The notes under the pieces are model-generated. The model was given only the letters and a program-made list of their open reading frames with translations. It did not search any database and had not been told where the DNA came from. Made by a program: the position numbers and the translations under genes. Of a stretch of DNA of 64,000 nt, positions 52,483 through 62,350 are shown in pieces. Each line of letters opens with the position of its first letter. The stretch's first letter is position 1. This stretch comes from Streptomyces calvus (GTDB taxonomy: Bacteria > Actinomycetota > Actinomycetes > Streptomycetales > Streptomycetaceae): the NCBI RefSeq assembly GCF_006782915.1, contig NZ_VCNP01000012.1:1-64000 (forward strand), written 5' to 3'.

Positions 52483-55400
52483 TGGCCGACTCGACGGCGG
52501 CGACCCGGTCGGCGAGGACGGCGAGGGCCTCCACCGCCCGCGCCATCGCGTCCCCGGCCGCGCCGCCCGGTGCCGTCGCCCGGACGTGGGCGGCCTTCAG
52601 CTCGGCCCAGCGGGCCGACCCGTCGGCGGTGAGGGTGCCGCGCAGTTCGGCGAGCTTCAGCAGGCTCGCCTCGGCGCCGCTGGTGAGGGTCTGCGCCTCG
52701 GCCGTGTAGTGGTCGTCCACGACGGCGGTCAGCTCGGCCTCGTTCATGACGGGCTGGATCCGCTGGGCGATCCTGCTCATGTTCCGGTAGGAGCCCTGGA
52801 GCCGGAACGGCGGCTCGGTGCGGGCGTCGTCAGACTGGGCGGCGGAGGCGATATAGGCCGCGTTGACGGCGAGGACCGTGCGGCGGGCGGTGAGCAGGTG
52901 GCGCAGCACGGCCAGGATCCGTTCCAGCTCGGTGGGCGCGTAGGGGTGGGCGAGCCGGTCGGGGCGGGCCGTGGGGTCGCCCTCGGCGAGGCGGATCAGC
53001 AGGTCCAGGTCGGCGCGGTCGCGGCCGGCGAGCGGCGCGAGCACCGGGTTCGCGGTGAGCGCGTTCTCCACGAAGCTGAGCGCGAAGACGTCCTCCTTGC
53101 CGGTGAGGACGTCGCCGAGGTTCCACACGTCGGCGCGGTTGGCGAGCATGTCGGGCACCCGGAAGGCCTCGCCGGACTCGGTGTAGGGGTTGCCGGCCAT
53201 GCAGACGGCGAACCGCTTGCCGCGCAGGTCGTAGGTGCGCGGCTCGCCCTGCCACACGCCCTCGATGCGGCGGGTGGCGTCGCACAGCGGGATGAACTTC
53301 TGCAGCAGTTCGGGCGAGGTGTGCTGGATGTCGTCCAGGTACAGCAGGGTGTTGTTGCCGGCGGCCAGCGCGAAGTTGATCTTCTCGATCTCCTGGCGGG
53401 CGGTGGCGTTCGGCGCCTCGGCGGGGTCGAGCGAGGTGACGGCGTGACCGAGCGCCGGGCCACTGACCCGCACCAGGACCAGGCCGAGCCGGTGGGCCAC
53501 GTACTCGATGAGGGTCGTCTTGCCGTAACCGGGCGGGGACACGAGCAGCAGCAGTCCACCGGTGCCGGGGCGGCCGGACGCGCCCGTGGTGCCGAGCTGC
53601 TTGGCGAGGCTGTCGCCGACCAGCGGCAGGTAGACCTCGTCCACCAGCCGGTTGCGGACGAACGACGCCATCACGCGCGGCCGGTGGTCGTCCAGGCGCA
53701 GCCGGGCGCGCTCGGCGGTCACCAGACCGGTCCGCAGACGCTGGTAGGCGCGGAAGGCGGGCACGTCCCGCTCCCTGAACTCCTCGGTGCGGGCCAGGAA
53801 TTCGTCCAGGCGCAGAGTGAGGCGGCGGTCGGTGATCCGGGGGTGGGTGCCGAGCAGGCCCTCCACGGTGACGGTCAGCGGCGCGTCCGACACATGGCGC
53901 GGCACGTGCGGGCAGAGTTCGGCGGCGACGGCCTCGGCGAGGTCGCCGTCGCTCACCTCGTCGCCGGTGGCGGCGGTGTACGCGGTCAGCCACGCCTCCA
54001 CCAGCTGGCGGCGGGCGGCGAGGCCGGCGAGGGCCGGCAGGTCGTCGCCGTAGGCGTCGGTCCCGGCCGCGCGGCGGAACGCGTCGAGCAGCGTGCGGGC
54101 CCGGGCGCTGATGACGAAGTCCTCGCCTCCTCCGGTCAGTTCGTCGACGAGGTACGCGGCGCAGGCCTGCGGGCGGACGCCGGCGGAGGCGTCCCAGTCG
54201 CGCACGGCCGCCGCGAGTTCGGCGCGCAGGGCGTCCAGGGCGGGCGGCGGGCCGAAGGCGTCGCGGACCCGGGCCAGCGACCGGGCGCGGCGGGAGAGGT
54301 CCGCGCGCTGCTCGGCGGTGGTGCCGTGCGCCCAGTACAGCAGCGCGTGGGCGCGGGCGGCGGAGGCGTGGCGCAGCGGTCCGGCGCCGTCGTACAGGGA
54401 CAGTACGGCGGTGAGGACGGCGGTGGCGTCGTGGTCGTGGACGCCCCGCTCGTAGCCCTCGTCGAAGGCCTCCTCGGCGGCCCGGCGGACCAGTCCGGCC
54501 AGGTCGTCGGTGGCGGTCAGCGCGTCGGGGCCGGCCTCGTGGAGCATCCGGGCGGCGAGGTGTTCGGCCCGGTAGACCTCGGGCGACTCGGACGGCAGGT
54601 GCCGGTTCCACAGCGGGCGGGCGGCGAGGAGGTCCGGGTCGGTGACGGGCGAACGGTAGTCGGTGCCGGTGAGGGCGACGGCCAGGCCGTCGCCGTGCGG
54701 GACGACGGTGAGGTCGAAGGGCTGGGTGGTGACGGCGAACCGGTGGCCGCCCAGGCGCAGGACGCGTCCGTCGTCCGTGTAGAGGTCGCCGCGGTCGCGC
54801 AGGGCGCGGTCGGCCTCCTGCCGGGCGGCGGCCAGCCGGCCGTCGAGTTCCTCGGCGCGCACCGTGTCGCCCAGGGCGCGCAGTTCGTCCGCGGTGCGGC
54901 GGACCTTGGCGACGAGCGGGTCGGAGGCGAAGAAGGTGCTGACCGCGTCGGCGTCGGGCAGCGCCGCGCAGCGCCGGGCGACGGTGCGCAGGACGCGGTC
55001 GGCGGCGGTGGCGAGGTGTTCGGCGCGGCGCGCGCGGGCGTCGGTGAGGCTCTGCTTGCGGACGGCGAACGCCTCGTGGACCTCGGTGCGTTGGCCGGCG
55101 AGTTCGTCGAGGACGTCGTCGAACTCGGCGAACCGGGACTCCAGGGCCTCCAGTTGCGCGAGGACCCGTGCGAGCTGGTCGTCGCAGGCGTCGGGGTCGG
55201 TCGCCGCCGCGAGGGCGCCGGTGACCGTCTGGCCGAGCAGGGCGAGTTCGGCGGCGAAGGCGGCGCGCGCCTCCCGGTCGAGGAGGTCGCGGCGGCGGGA
55301 GTCGAGGACGGCGCGGGCACGGTTGACGCCGCCCAGTGCCTCCGCGATGCGTTCCAGGACGGAGGTGCGGACGGTGGCGTCGGCGATGTCGAGCCCGGCG

Positions 55401-57349
55401 ACCACCTCGGTGACCGTGGCCAGTTCGCCGGTCAGGGCGTCCAGGCGGGCGGCGACCGGGGCGGCCTCGGCGGTGGTGGTGACGGACCCGGCCTCGGCGA
55501 CGAGGCGTTCGACGTCCGCGTGGTGGGCGGCGAAGACGTCCTCGCGGGCCAGGAAGGCGACCGCGCGCTGCCCGAAGGAGGCGAGGTCCGTCGCGGCCTC
55601 GGCGGCCAGCGCGTCGATGCGGTCGTGGTCGGCGTACCGCAGGTCCTTCAGCGTCAGCAGGTGGCCCTGGGCGTGGCGCAGTTCGGTCAGTCCGGTGACC
55701 CAGGCGGCGGCCTCGCGGGGCTGCTCGCCGCGCAGCCGGCGCACCACCGAGGCGATCCGCCGGGCGCTCTCGTCGAGGGCCTCGGTGGCGCGGCGGGTGA
55801 GGTCGCGTACGGTCTCGAACTCGGCCAGCACCTGCTCGGCGGTGGCGTGCAGGTGCGCCAGCGGGGTGCGCAGGTCGCCTAGTTCCTCCTCGCCCAGCCA
55901 GTGGTGGGCGTCCAGGGCGCGGGCGCAGTCGGCGGCCAGGGTGCGGTACCGCTCGGCCGTCGGGTCGGTCTCGGTGGCGGAGCGGGCCAGGGACAGGCAG
56001 TCGGAGATGCCGCGCACCAGGTCGGCGTTGCCGATCCGGGCGAGGCGGCCCTCGCCGGCCGGCCGGGCCGCGGCGTGGGTGTCGGAGACGTAGGGCGAGT
56101 GCCACAGCTGGAGCGGGTGGACACGGGCCGGGTCGTCGCCGTCGGGGCGCAGCAGGGCGAGCCGTCCGTCGTCGAACAGGGCCCAGCCGTGGCAGGTCAG
56201 CGGGGTGGCGACGGCCTCCCGGATCTGGTTGTAGGACAGCAGCAGTCCGCGTCCGCGGGCGGGTGCGTGGAAGGCGTAGAGCACGTCCTCGCCGTGCGGT
56301 GAGCGCACCTCGCGGACGAACTCCATGCCGTCGGTGTCGAGTTCGTACGTCTTGTGGCTGCCGGTGGCCAGGCAGTAGCCGCCGGGGAACACGATGCCCT
56401 GGTCGTCGGGGAGCCGGCGCACGCCCCGGCCGATGGCGTCGAGGCGGACGACGGTCCGGGTGAGGGTGTGGAAGACCAGGTGGCGGTGGGCGGTCTCCTT
56501 GTAGGGGAGGATCCGCAACAGGATCAGGGGGCCGACGCGGGCGTGGGCGATGTCGGCGTCGGCGAGGGACTGGAGGGGTTCGTCGACCGGTTCGGTGTGG
56601 ATGCCGTCGGGTGTGCCGGTGTCGTTGTCGGTCTTGACGGTGAGGGTGCCGCCGAGGGTGTCGACGAACACCTCGCCCTGCACGGAGACGTGCGGGTGGC
56701 GGCCGAGGACGTGGTCCTCGCGGGTGGCGGGCGTCCAGTGGATGTCGTCGGGCGGGGTGGAGGCGTGGTCGCGGTCGCCGCGCGCGTCGAGGAAGGCGGC
56801 CCGGCCGTCCTCGGTCACCGACCAGCGCAGCACGCGGATGTCGCCGGGCTTGTCGCCGGTCTGGAAGACGGCGAGGAGTCTGCCCTCGACGCGGCGCAGC
56901 CGCAGCAGGCGTGCCTGGCGGTAGTAGCGGTGGAGGGCGGCGAACTCGCGGACGAAGGCGGGGTCGTCGAGCAGTCCGGGCACGGCGTCGGCGGGCAGCC
57001 GGTTCAGGTCGCGGTCGTGCGGGGCGAGGACGTCGGCGACGGTGGTGTCGCCGTCCGGCCGGGGCCGGGTCTCGTAGCCGAAGAGGAGTACGTCACCCAC
57101 GGCGACGATGTCGCGCGGCACGGCGGTGCGGTCGGTGCGCAGCCGCTCGGTGCCGGCCAGGCGCAGCTCCGGGGCGCCGAACTGTTCGGCCCGCAGCCGG
57201 TTCAGCGTCTCGGCCCGACGGGCGAGTTCGGCGGCCTGGGCGCCGAGGCGGTCGCGCAGCACCTGGTAGGCGCCGGCGTCGACGGCCTCCTCGCCGGCGG
57301 GCGTCCGGTGCGGGGCCGGGGCGGCGGGCTCGTGGGTACCGGTGGTCAT
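52400..57349 (-). CDS. Giant AAA ATPase of the 'DNA repair ATPase' (DUF3686) type
   Basis: 1649 residues. The N-terminal half (about 1-460) is beta-rich, propeller-like (repeats such as HTEPVDEPLQSLADADIAHA). The middle (about 560-900) is long coiled coil rich in Arg, Glu and Ala. The C-terminal AAA module has Walker A SPPGYGKTTLIEYVA (about 1270), Walker B LLYLDDIQH (about 1338), and NPYTESGEAFRVPDMLANRA as the sensor region. It follows the flotillin gene by 69 bp, suggesting a membrane-linked ATPase assembly. Despite the family name I see no DNA-repair evidence. ATG 57349 follows GGAAGG at a short spacing. The end overlaps cbiO convergently. Confidence 0.88.
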   Translation of the reverse strand: MTTGTHEPAAPAPHRTPAGEEAVDAGAYQVLRDRLGAQAAELARRAETLNRLRAEQFGAPELRLAGTERLRTDRTAVPRDIVAVGDVLLFGYETRPRPDGDTTVADVLAPHDRDLNRLPADAVPGLLDDPAFVREFAALHRYYRQARLLRLRRVEGRLLAVFQTGDKPGDIRVLRWSVTEDGRAAFLDARGDRDHASTPPDDIHWTPATREDHVLGRHPHVSVQGEVFVDTLGGTLTVKTDNDTGTPDGIHTEPVDEPLQSLADADIAHARVGPLILLRILPYKETAHRHLVFHTLTRTVVRLDAIGRGVRRLPDDQGIVFPGGYCLATGSHKTYELDTDGMEFVREVRSPHGEDVLYAFHAPARGRGLLLSYNQIREAVATPLTCHGWALFDDGRLALLRPDGDDPARVHPLQLWHSPYVSDTHAAARPAGEGRLARIGNADLVRGISDCLSLARSATETDPTAERYRTLAADCARALDAHHWLGEEELGDLRTPLAHLHATAEQVLAEFETVRDLTRRATEALDESARRIASVVRRLRGEQPREAAAWVTGLTELRHAQGHLLTLKDLRYADHDRIDALAAEAATDLASFGQRAVAFLAREDVFAAHHADVERLVAEAGSVTTTAEAAPVAARLDALTGELATVTEVVAGLDIADATVRTSVLERIAEALGGVNRARAVLDSRRRDLLDREARAAFAAELALLGQTVTGALAAATDPDACDDQLARVLAQLEALESRFAEFDDVLDELAGQRTEVHEAFAVRKQSLTDARARRAEHLATAADRVLRTVARRCAALPDADAVSTFFASDPLVAKVRRTADELRALGDTVRAEELDGRLAAARQEADRALRDRGDLYTDDGRVLRLGGHRFAVTTQPFDLTVVPHGDGLAVALTGTDYRSPVTDPDLLAARPLWNRHLPSESPEVYRAEHLAARMLHEAGPDALTATDDLAGLVRRAAEEAFDEGYERGVHDHDATAVLTAVLSLYDGAGPLRHASAARAHALLYWAHGTTAEQRADLSRRARSLARVRDAFGPPPALDALRAELAAAVRDWDASAGVRPQACAAYLVDELTGGGEDFVISARARTLLDAFRRAAGTDAYGDDLPALAGLAARRQLVEAWLTAYTAATGDEVSDGDLAEAVAAELCPHVPRHVSDAPLTVTVEGLLGTHPRITDRRLTLRLDEFLARTEEFRERDVPAFRAYQRLRTGLVTAERARLRLDDHRPRVMASFVRNRLVDEVYLPLVGDSLAKQLGTTGASGRPGTGGLLLLVSPPGYGKTTLIEYVAHRLGLVLVRVSGPALGHAVTSLDPAEAPNATARQEIEKINFALAAGNNTLLYLDDIQHTSPELLQKFIPLCDATRRIEGVWQGEPRTYDLRGKRFAVCMAGNPYTESGEAFRVPDMLANRADVWNLGDVLTGKEDVFALSFVENALTANPVLAPLAGRDRADLDLLIRLAEGDPTARPDRLAHPYAPTELERILAVLRHLLTARRTVLAVNAAYIASAAQSDDARTEPPFRLQGSYRNMSRIAQRIQPVMNEAELTAVVDDHYTAEAQTLTSGAEASLLKLAELRGTLTADGSARWAELKAAHVRATAPGGAAGDAMARAVEALAVLADRVAAVESAISRATGPRRSPAAPPDDHLPGPTAAER

Positions 57350-57418
57350 GGCTGCCTTCCGGGAGGGAGCGGCCGGGAGCCGCCGTCCCCTGTGCGGCGG
57401 CTCCCGGCCTGCGGGTGG

Positions 57419-59464
57419 TCAGGCCCTGGCGTGGCCGTTCGGCGCGGCCGGCGGCGTGTCCGCCGGGCCCGGATCCCCTGCCTTCTCCAGCAGGTGCCGG
57501 ATGCGGCCGGCCTGGTCGCCGTCGTCCTGCATCAGCCGCATCAGCAGCGCGGACACGGTGAGGTTCTGCACGTCGGCCGTGGAGACGGAGCCCAGCACGC
57601 GGCCCAGGTCGTCGGTGAAGCTCGACGTGCCGTCCAGCCAGGGTCCGGCGAGGGACTGCACGGTCTCGGAGCTGCCGACGAAACCGTCGACGCCCTTGCC
57701 GAGGGCGATCGAGGACACCAGCCGGTCGAAGAAGACGGACTCGCCGCCGACGATGTTGATGTCGGCGTTCTCCAGTCCGGTGGCGAGGACCGTGGCCTGC
57801 GCCTCGGCGACCTTGCGCTGCGTCTCCAGTCCGGCGAGCCGGACGTCCTTCTCGGCCTCCAGGCGCAGCCGGTACTCCTCGTGGCCGCGGGACGCCTCGT
57901 CGAGGGCGGCCATGGCCGCCGCCTTCTCGGTGAGGCCGGCCGCCTCCGCGCGGAGCTTCCCGCTGATGGCCTCGGCGTCGGCGAGGGCCTTGGCCCGGGC
58001 GCCCTCGGCCTCCGCGCGCAGCCGGGCCTCGGTGGCCTCGGCCTCGGCGCGGCCCGCCTTCTCGACGACCTCGGCCTCACGGTCGCGGACCTGCGCGGCG
58101 GCCAGGCCCTCGGCCGCGGCCTCCGCCTGGACGCCCTCGGCCAGCCGCAGCTTGGCCCGCGCGTCCAGGTCGGCGGTCTTCAACCGGGTTTCGGCGAGGG
58201 TGAGTTCCTCGGCAGCGCGGTGGGTGGCGGCCTGCTCGGCGGCTTCGGCGGCCTTGATGTCCTTGACCAGCTTCTCCTGCGCCTCGGCCTCCGCGGCGAT
58301 GACGACGGCCTGGCGCTGCCGCTCGGCCTCCTCGACGGCCCGCAGCTTCTTGATCGACTCCTCCTGCTCGGCGACCGTGCGGTCCACGGCGACCCGTTCG
58401 CGGACGACCTCGGCGATCTCCCGCTTCTCCGCCTCGACCTCCTTCTCGGCGGCGATCCGGGTCAGCTGGGTCTCCCGGTCCCGGGCGATGACCTCCAGCA
58501 GACGGTCCTTCTCGATGCGCTCGCTCTCCACGGCGATGACCCGCTCGCGGTTCTTGGCGGCGACGGCGACCTCGCGGGCCTGGTTCTCCCGCTGCACGCC
58601 GAGCTGTTCCTCGGTGCGCAGGAAGGCGCTCTGCGCGCGCAGCCGCTCCTCCTCCACCACCCGGGCGGTCTCGGCCTCCTCGCGGGCCCGTACGGTCTCG
58701 ATCTCCCGGCGCTGCTTGATCTCGGCGTCGGCCTGGCGGCGTTCCAGTTCCAGGATCGCCTCGCGGGCGTCGACGTTCTGCCGAGTGATCTCCTTCTCCT
58801 CGCCGCGCTGCGCCTCGTTGGTGCGGACGTGTTCCACGGCCGTCAGCTCGGTGATCTTGCGGATGCCCTGGGCGTCGAGGACGTTGCCGGGGTCGAGCTG
58901 GGTGAGCGGGGTCTGCTCCAGGTAGTCGATCGCGGCGTCCTCGAGGTGGTAGCCGTTCAGGTCGACGCCGATGACCTCGATGATCCGGTACCGCAGTTCC
59001 TCGCGCTTGGTGTACAGGTCGGTGAAGTCCAGTTGCTTGCCGACGGTCTTCAGCGCCTCGGAGAACTTGGCGTGGAACAGTTCCTGGAGGGTGTCGCGGT
59101 CGCTGGCCCGTGCGGTGCCGACGGCCTGGGCGACCTTGATGACGTCGTCGACGGTCTTGTTGACCTTGACGAAGAACGTGATGCGGATGTCCGCGCGGAT
59201 GTTGTCGCGGCAGATCAGGCCTTCCTTGCCGGCCCGGGTGATCTCGATGGTCTTCACCGAGATGTCCATGACCTCGGCCTTGTGCAGGACCGGCAGCACG
59301 ACCGAGCCGGTGAACGTCACGTCGACCCTGCGGGTCTTGGAGACGATCAGGGCCTTGCCCTGCTCCACCTTGCGGAACAGCTTGGAGACGACGAGGAGTC
59401 CGACGAGCATGAGGAGCAGGGCGACGCCGACGAGTACGGCGATGCCCGCGGTGGCGGCATCCAT
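57419..59464 (-). CDS. Flotillin-like SPFH/Band 7 protein
   Basis: 681 residues, longer than FloT (about 510). An N-terminal membrane helix (IAVLVGVALLLMLVGLLVVS) precedes the SPFH domain (about 30-190: QGKALIVSKTRRVDVTFTGS, RDNIRADIRITFFVKVN), then a 300-residue Ala/Glu/Arg coiled coil (about 225-520) and a C-terminal globular region (IVGGESVFFDRLVSSIALGK GVDGFVG). YqiK-type proteins share this shape. Such proteins form oligomeric membrane scaffolds. It is in line with an upstream small membrane protein and a downstream AAA ATPase, matching a YqiJ-YqiK-like unit extended by an ATPase. Confidence 0.93.
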   Translation of the reverse strand: MDAATAGIAVLVGVALLLMLVGLLVVSKLFRKVEQGKALIVSKTRRVDVTFTGSVVLPVLHKAEVMDISVKTIEITRAGKEGLICRDNIRADIRITFFVKVNKTVDDVIKVAQAVGTARASDRDTLQELFHAKFSEALKTVGKQLDFTDLYTKREELRYRIIEVIGVDLNGYHLEDAAIDYLEQTPLTQLDPGNVLDAQGIRKITELTAVEHVRTNEAQRGEEKEITRQNVDAREAILELERRQADAEIKQRREIETVRAREEAETARVVEEERLRAQSAFLRTEEQLGVQRENQAREVAVAAKNRERVIAVESERIEKDRLLEVIARDRETQLTRIAAEKEVEAEKREIAEVVRERVAVDRTVAEQEESIKKLRAVEEAERQRQAVVIAAEAEAQEKLVKDIKAAEAAEQAATHRAAEELTLAETRLKTADLDARAKLRLAEGVQAEAAAEGLAAAQVRDREAEVVEKAGRAEAEATEARLRAEAEGARAKALADAEAISGKLRAEAAGLTEKAAAMAALDEASRGHEEYRLRLEAEKDVRLAGLETQRKVAEAQATVLATGLENADINIVGGESVFFDRLVSSIALGKGVDGFVGSSETVQSLAGPWLDGTSSFTDDLGRVLGSVSTADVQNLTVSALLMRLMQDDGDQAGRIRHLLEKAGDPGPADTPPAAPNGHARA

Positions 59465-59557
59465 GGGACACGTCCTTCTGGGCGGAAGAGTGGCAGAAGT
59501 CGGGTGGGGCGGCCTCGTGGGCGAGGCGGGTGGACGTCCGGCGGGGTGGGAGACGGC

Positions 59558-60076
59558 TCAGCCGGCGCTGTGGTTCTGCGGCAGCCGCGGACGCATGCCG
59601 TCCGCCGTCCGGCGCACCGTGCGCGGCACACCGCCGCGTTGCGCGCCGGGCCGGTGCGGGGGCCGTGACGGTTCGGGGTCACCGGGTTGACCGGGCCGGC
59701 CGGGTTCGTCGGGTTCGTCCGCGAAGAGGCGGTGCAGCGGCCGTACGCAGCGACGGGTGAGCCGCCAGGCGGCGAGCAGCGCGCCGCACGCGACGACCGG
59801 GCGCAGCAGTCCGGCGGCGGGCCCGCCGGGCAGGGCGAGGCCGAGCAGGACGCCGGTGCCGGTGGCCAACAGCCAGGCGAGGACCGTCAGCAGCGAGAAG
59901 GCGACGGCGACCGGAACGCCGCCGAGGCCGAGGGCGCCGAGGTCGGCGTCCGAGTCGAAGCTGCGGGCCGTGGTGGCGCCGACGGCCACCAGCAGCCAGA
60001 AGCAGACCACGACGACGAGGGCGGCGGTGAACAGGAGGGTCGGCAGACCCGTGGCGGACTCGACGACCATCCGCAT
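59558..60076 (-). CDS. Small membrane protein preceding flotillin (YqiJ-like position)
   Basis: 172 residues. Three to four membrane helices (about 12-32, 55-80, 85-105) are followed by a Pro/Arg/Gly-rich soluble tail (RPPHRPGAQRGGVPRTVRR). Sequence similarity to NfeD/YqiJ proteins is weak; the call rests mostly on position directly upstream of a YqiK-type flotillin. No OB-fold domain is visible in the tail. ATG 60076 follows GGGAGGGGG. Confidence 0.75.
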   Translation of the reverse strand: MRMVVESATGLPTLLFTAALVVVVCFWLLVAVGATTARSFDSDADLGALGLGGVPVAVAFSLLTVLAWLLATGTGVLLGLALPGGPAAGLLRPVVACGALLAAWRLTRRCVRPLHRLFADEPDEPGRPGQPGDPEPSRPPHRPGAQRGGVPRTVRRTADGMRPRLPQNHSAG

Positions 60077-60220
60077 CCGCGCCCCCTCCCGTCACCCCGT
60101 CACATCGGCGGGTAGCACTGCTCCCCTCCGGCTCCGGCCCGGGCACCTGCCGGTGCCCGGCACCGGAACCATCCGCGGTGCTCCCCGCGACCCATGATGC
60201 CCCGCGCGCAACGGCCCGCG

Positions 60221-60241
60221 CATTGCCGGATCCCGGCAATG
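60221..60241. promoter_or_regulatory. Perfect inverted repeat upstream of PucR-type gene
   Basis: CATTGCCGG - ATC - CCGGCAATG, 72 bp before the GTG at 60313. It lies between the divergent membrane-protein operon and the regulator, so it could be an autoregulatory site of the PucR protein. Confidence 0.5.
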
Positions 60242-60312
60242 TTTCCTAGGGTCTACGTGCCGGTGACGCAACAATTGGGCGTTAGGAACGCGTTAAGACT
60301 TGGGGGGACCGG

Positions 60313-61371
60313 GTGACGGAGCGTGAGATTCCCGAGACGTTTCTGGACGGCTGTGCCGAGATCCTGACCGAGGTGGCGGCCACCGGCAGACGCCTCACCC
60401 GCGACGAGATCGCCTCCCGCCGGGCCCTGGGCGAACGGGCCGCGGAGGCGGGCTTCGGCCTGCGCTCGCTCGTCGGCGCGCATCTGTCCGCCGCCCGCGC
60501 GGCGTGGCCGCGCACCGCGGACTCGGCCGAGGCCGCGCTCGCGGCCGTGGAGCAGGTCGTGGACGCGTTCGCCGAGGGCTACGAACGGGCGCAGCGGCTG
60601 GCGGTCCGTCAGGAGGAGGCGGCACGCCGGGAGTTCATCGACGACCTGCTCTTCGGACGCAGCGACCTCGGCCGGCTCGCCGAGCGCGCCGAGCGCTTCG
60701 GCCTGCGGCTCTCCCAGGAGCACGCGGTCGCGGTCGCCCGGGGCCCGGCCGCCTACGACGAGGGCGACCCGGTGCCGCGGCAGGTGGAGCGCGCCCTCAT
60801 CGGCCGGTTCGGCGACCGCAGCATCCTGCTCACCACCAAGGACGGGCGGCTGCTGTGCATCGCGCCCGGGCACCAGGGCGAGGTGCTCAGCCACTTCGCC
60901 AAGCAGGCGCACGCCGCCACCGACGGCGGCCAGGTCGCCATCGGCCGCGCGCAGCCCGGGCCCGGCGGTGTCGTCCAGTCCTACGAGGAGGCCCTGAGCA
61001 CGCTGGAGTTCGCCGAGCGGCTCGGGCTCGACGACCCGGTGCTGCGCGCCGCCGACCTGCTCGTCTACCCGGTGCTGGCCCGTGACCGCCAGGCCATGGC
61101 CGACCTGGTGCAGCACACCCTGGGCCCGCTGACCACGGCCCGCGGCGGCGCCCGGCCGCTGCTCGACACGCTCACCGCCTACTTCGACGCGGGCTGTGTC
61201 GCGGCGGAGGCGGCCCGGCGCCTCTCACTGAGCGTGCGCGCGCTGACGTACCGCCTGGAGCGCATCCACCGGCTCACCGGCGCCCATCCGTCGGACCCGT
61301 CCCACCGCTACATGCTGCAGACGGCGGTGATCGGAGCGCGCCTGCTGGACTGGCCGTCCGGCGGACGGTGA
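60313..61371 (+). CDS. PucR-family helix-turn-helix regulator
   Basis: 352 residues. A helical N-terminal domain (about 1-110) resembles the RsbR/PucR-like sensory helix bundle. A middle GGDEF-like CdaR domain follows (about 120-270: FGDRSILLTTKDGRLLCIAP), and the C-terminal PucR HTH reads LLDTLTAYFDAGCVAAEAAR RLSLSVRALTYRLERIHRLTG. These regulators often control amino acid or aromatic catabolism. GTG 60313 follows GGGGGGACC. It faces away from the flotillin operon. Confidence 0.9.
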   Translation: MTEREIPETFLDGCAEILTEVAATGRRLTRDEIASRRALGERAAEAGFGLRSLVGAHLSAARAAWPRTADSAEAALAAVEQVVDAFAEGYERAQRLAVRQEEAARREFIDDLLFGRSDLGRLAERAERFGLRLSQEHAVAVARGPAAYDEGDPVPRQVERALIGRFGDRSILLTTKDGRLLCIAPGHQGEVLSHFAKQAHAATDGGQVAIGRAQPGPGGVVQSYEEALSTLEFAERLGLDDPVLRAADLLVYPVLARDRQAMADLVQHTLGPLTTARGGARPLLDTLTAYFDAGCVAAEAARRLSLSVRALTYRLERIHRLTGAHPSDPSHRYMLQTAVIGARLLDWPSGGR

Positions 61372-61390
61372 GCCGCCGGGCCGGTGCCGG

Positions 61391-61951
<561 letters not shown>

Positions 61952-62350
61952 TCAGGGCAGGACGGCGAAGCCGTCGAGTTCCACCATGGCCCGCTCGTCC
62001 CACAGCCGGACCACCTCGACGACCGCCATCGCCGGATAGTCGCGGCCCGCCAGTTCCCGCCAGATGCGGCCGAGTTCGCGGGCGTGGGTGCGGTACGCGG
62101 CGACGTCGGTGGCGTAGACGGTGACGCGGGCCAGGTCGGCCGGGGTGCCGCCGGCGGCCCGCAGGGCGGCGAGGAGGTTGGTGAGGGCGCGTGCGAACTG
62201 CTCGGGGAGGGTGTCGCCGACCACCTTGCCGTCGGCGTCGAGGGCGGTCTGGCCGGCCAGGAACACCAGCCGGGAGCCGGCCGCCACGACGGCGTGCGAG
62301 AAGCCGGCCGGCGGGGACAGGTCGGGCGGGTTGACGCGCTCGGCGGTCAC
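61952..62350 (-). CDS. RidA/YjgF-family enamine/imine deaminase
   Basis: 132 residues. FSHAVVAAGSRLVFLAGQTA LDADG, ALTNLLAALRAAGGTPADLA and VTVYATDVA are RidA signatures. The Arg that binds the carboxylate in active RidA is not obvious near VVEVVRLWDERAMVELDG, where the usual VxxLxxPxxxVEIE reads VVRLWDERAMVELDGFAVL; this group often accompanies aromatic degradation. GTG 62350 overlaps the acyl-CoA dehydrogenase stop by 4 bp. Confidence 0.92.
   Translation of the reverse strand: MTAERVNPPDLSPPAGFSHAVVAAGSRLVFLAGQTALDADGKVVGDTLPEQFARALTNLLAALRAAGGTPADLARVTVYATDVAAYRTHARELGRIWRELAGRDYPAMAVVEVVRLWDERAMVELDGFAVLP

Noticed and set aside
52430-55882. 1150-codon plus-strand frame over the AAA ATPase
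   Set aside because: Gly/Val/Gln/Arg-rich shadow of a gene with clear Walker motifs on the other strand.
56354-59668. 1104-codon plus-strand frame over flotillin and ATPase start
   Set aside because: Shadow of the flotillin coiled coil; no domain, no ribosome site.
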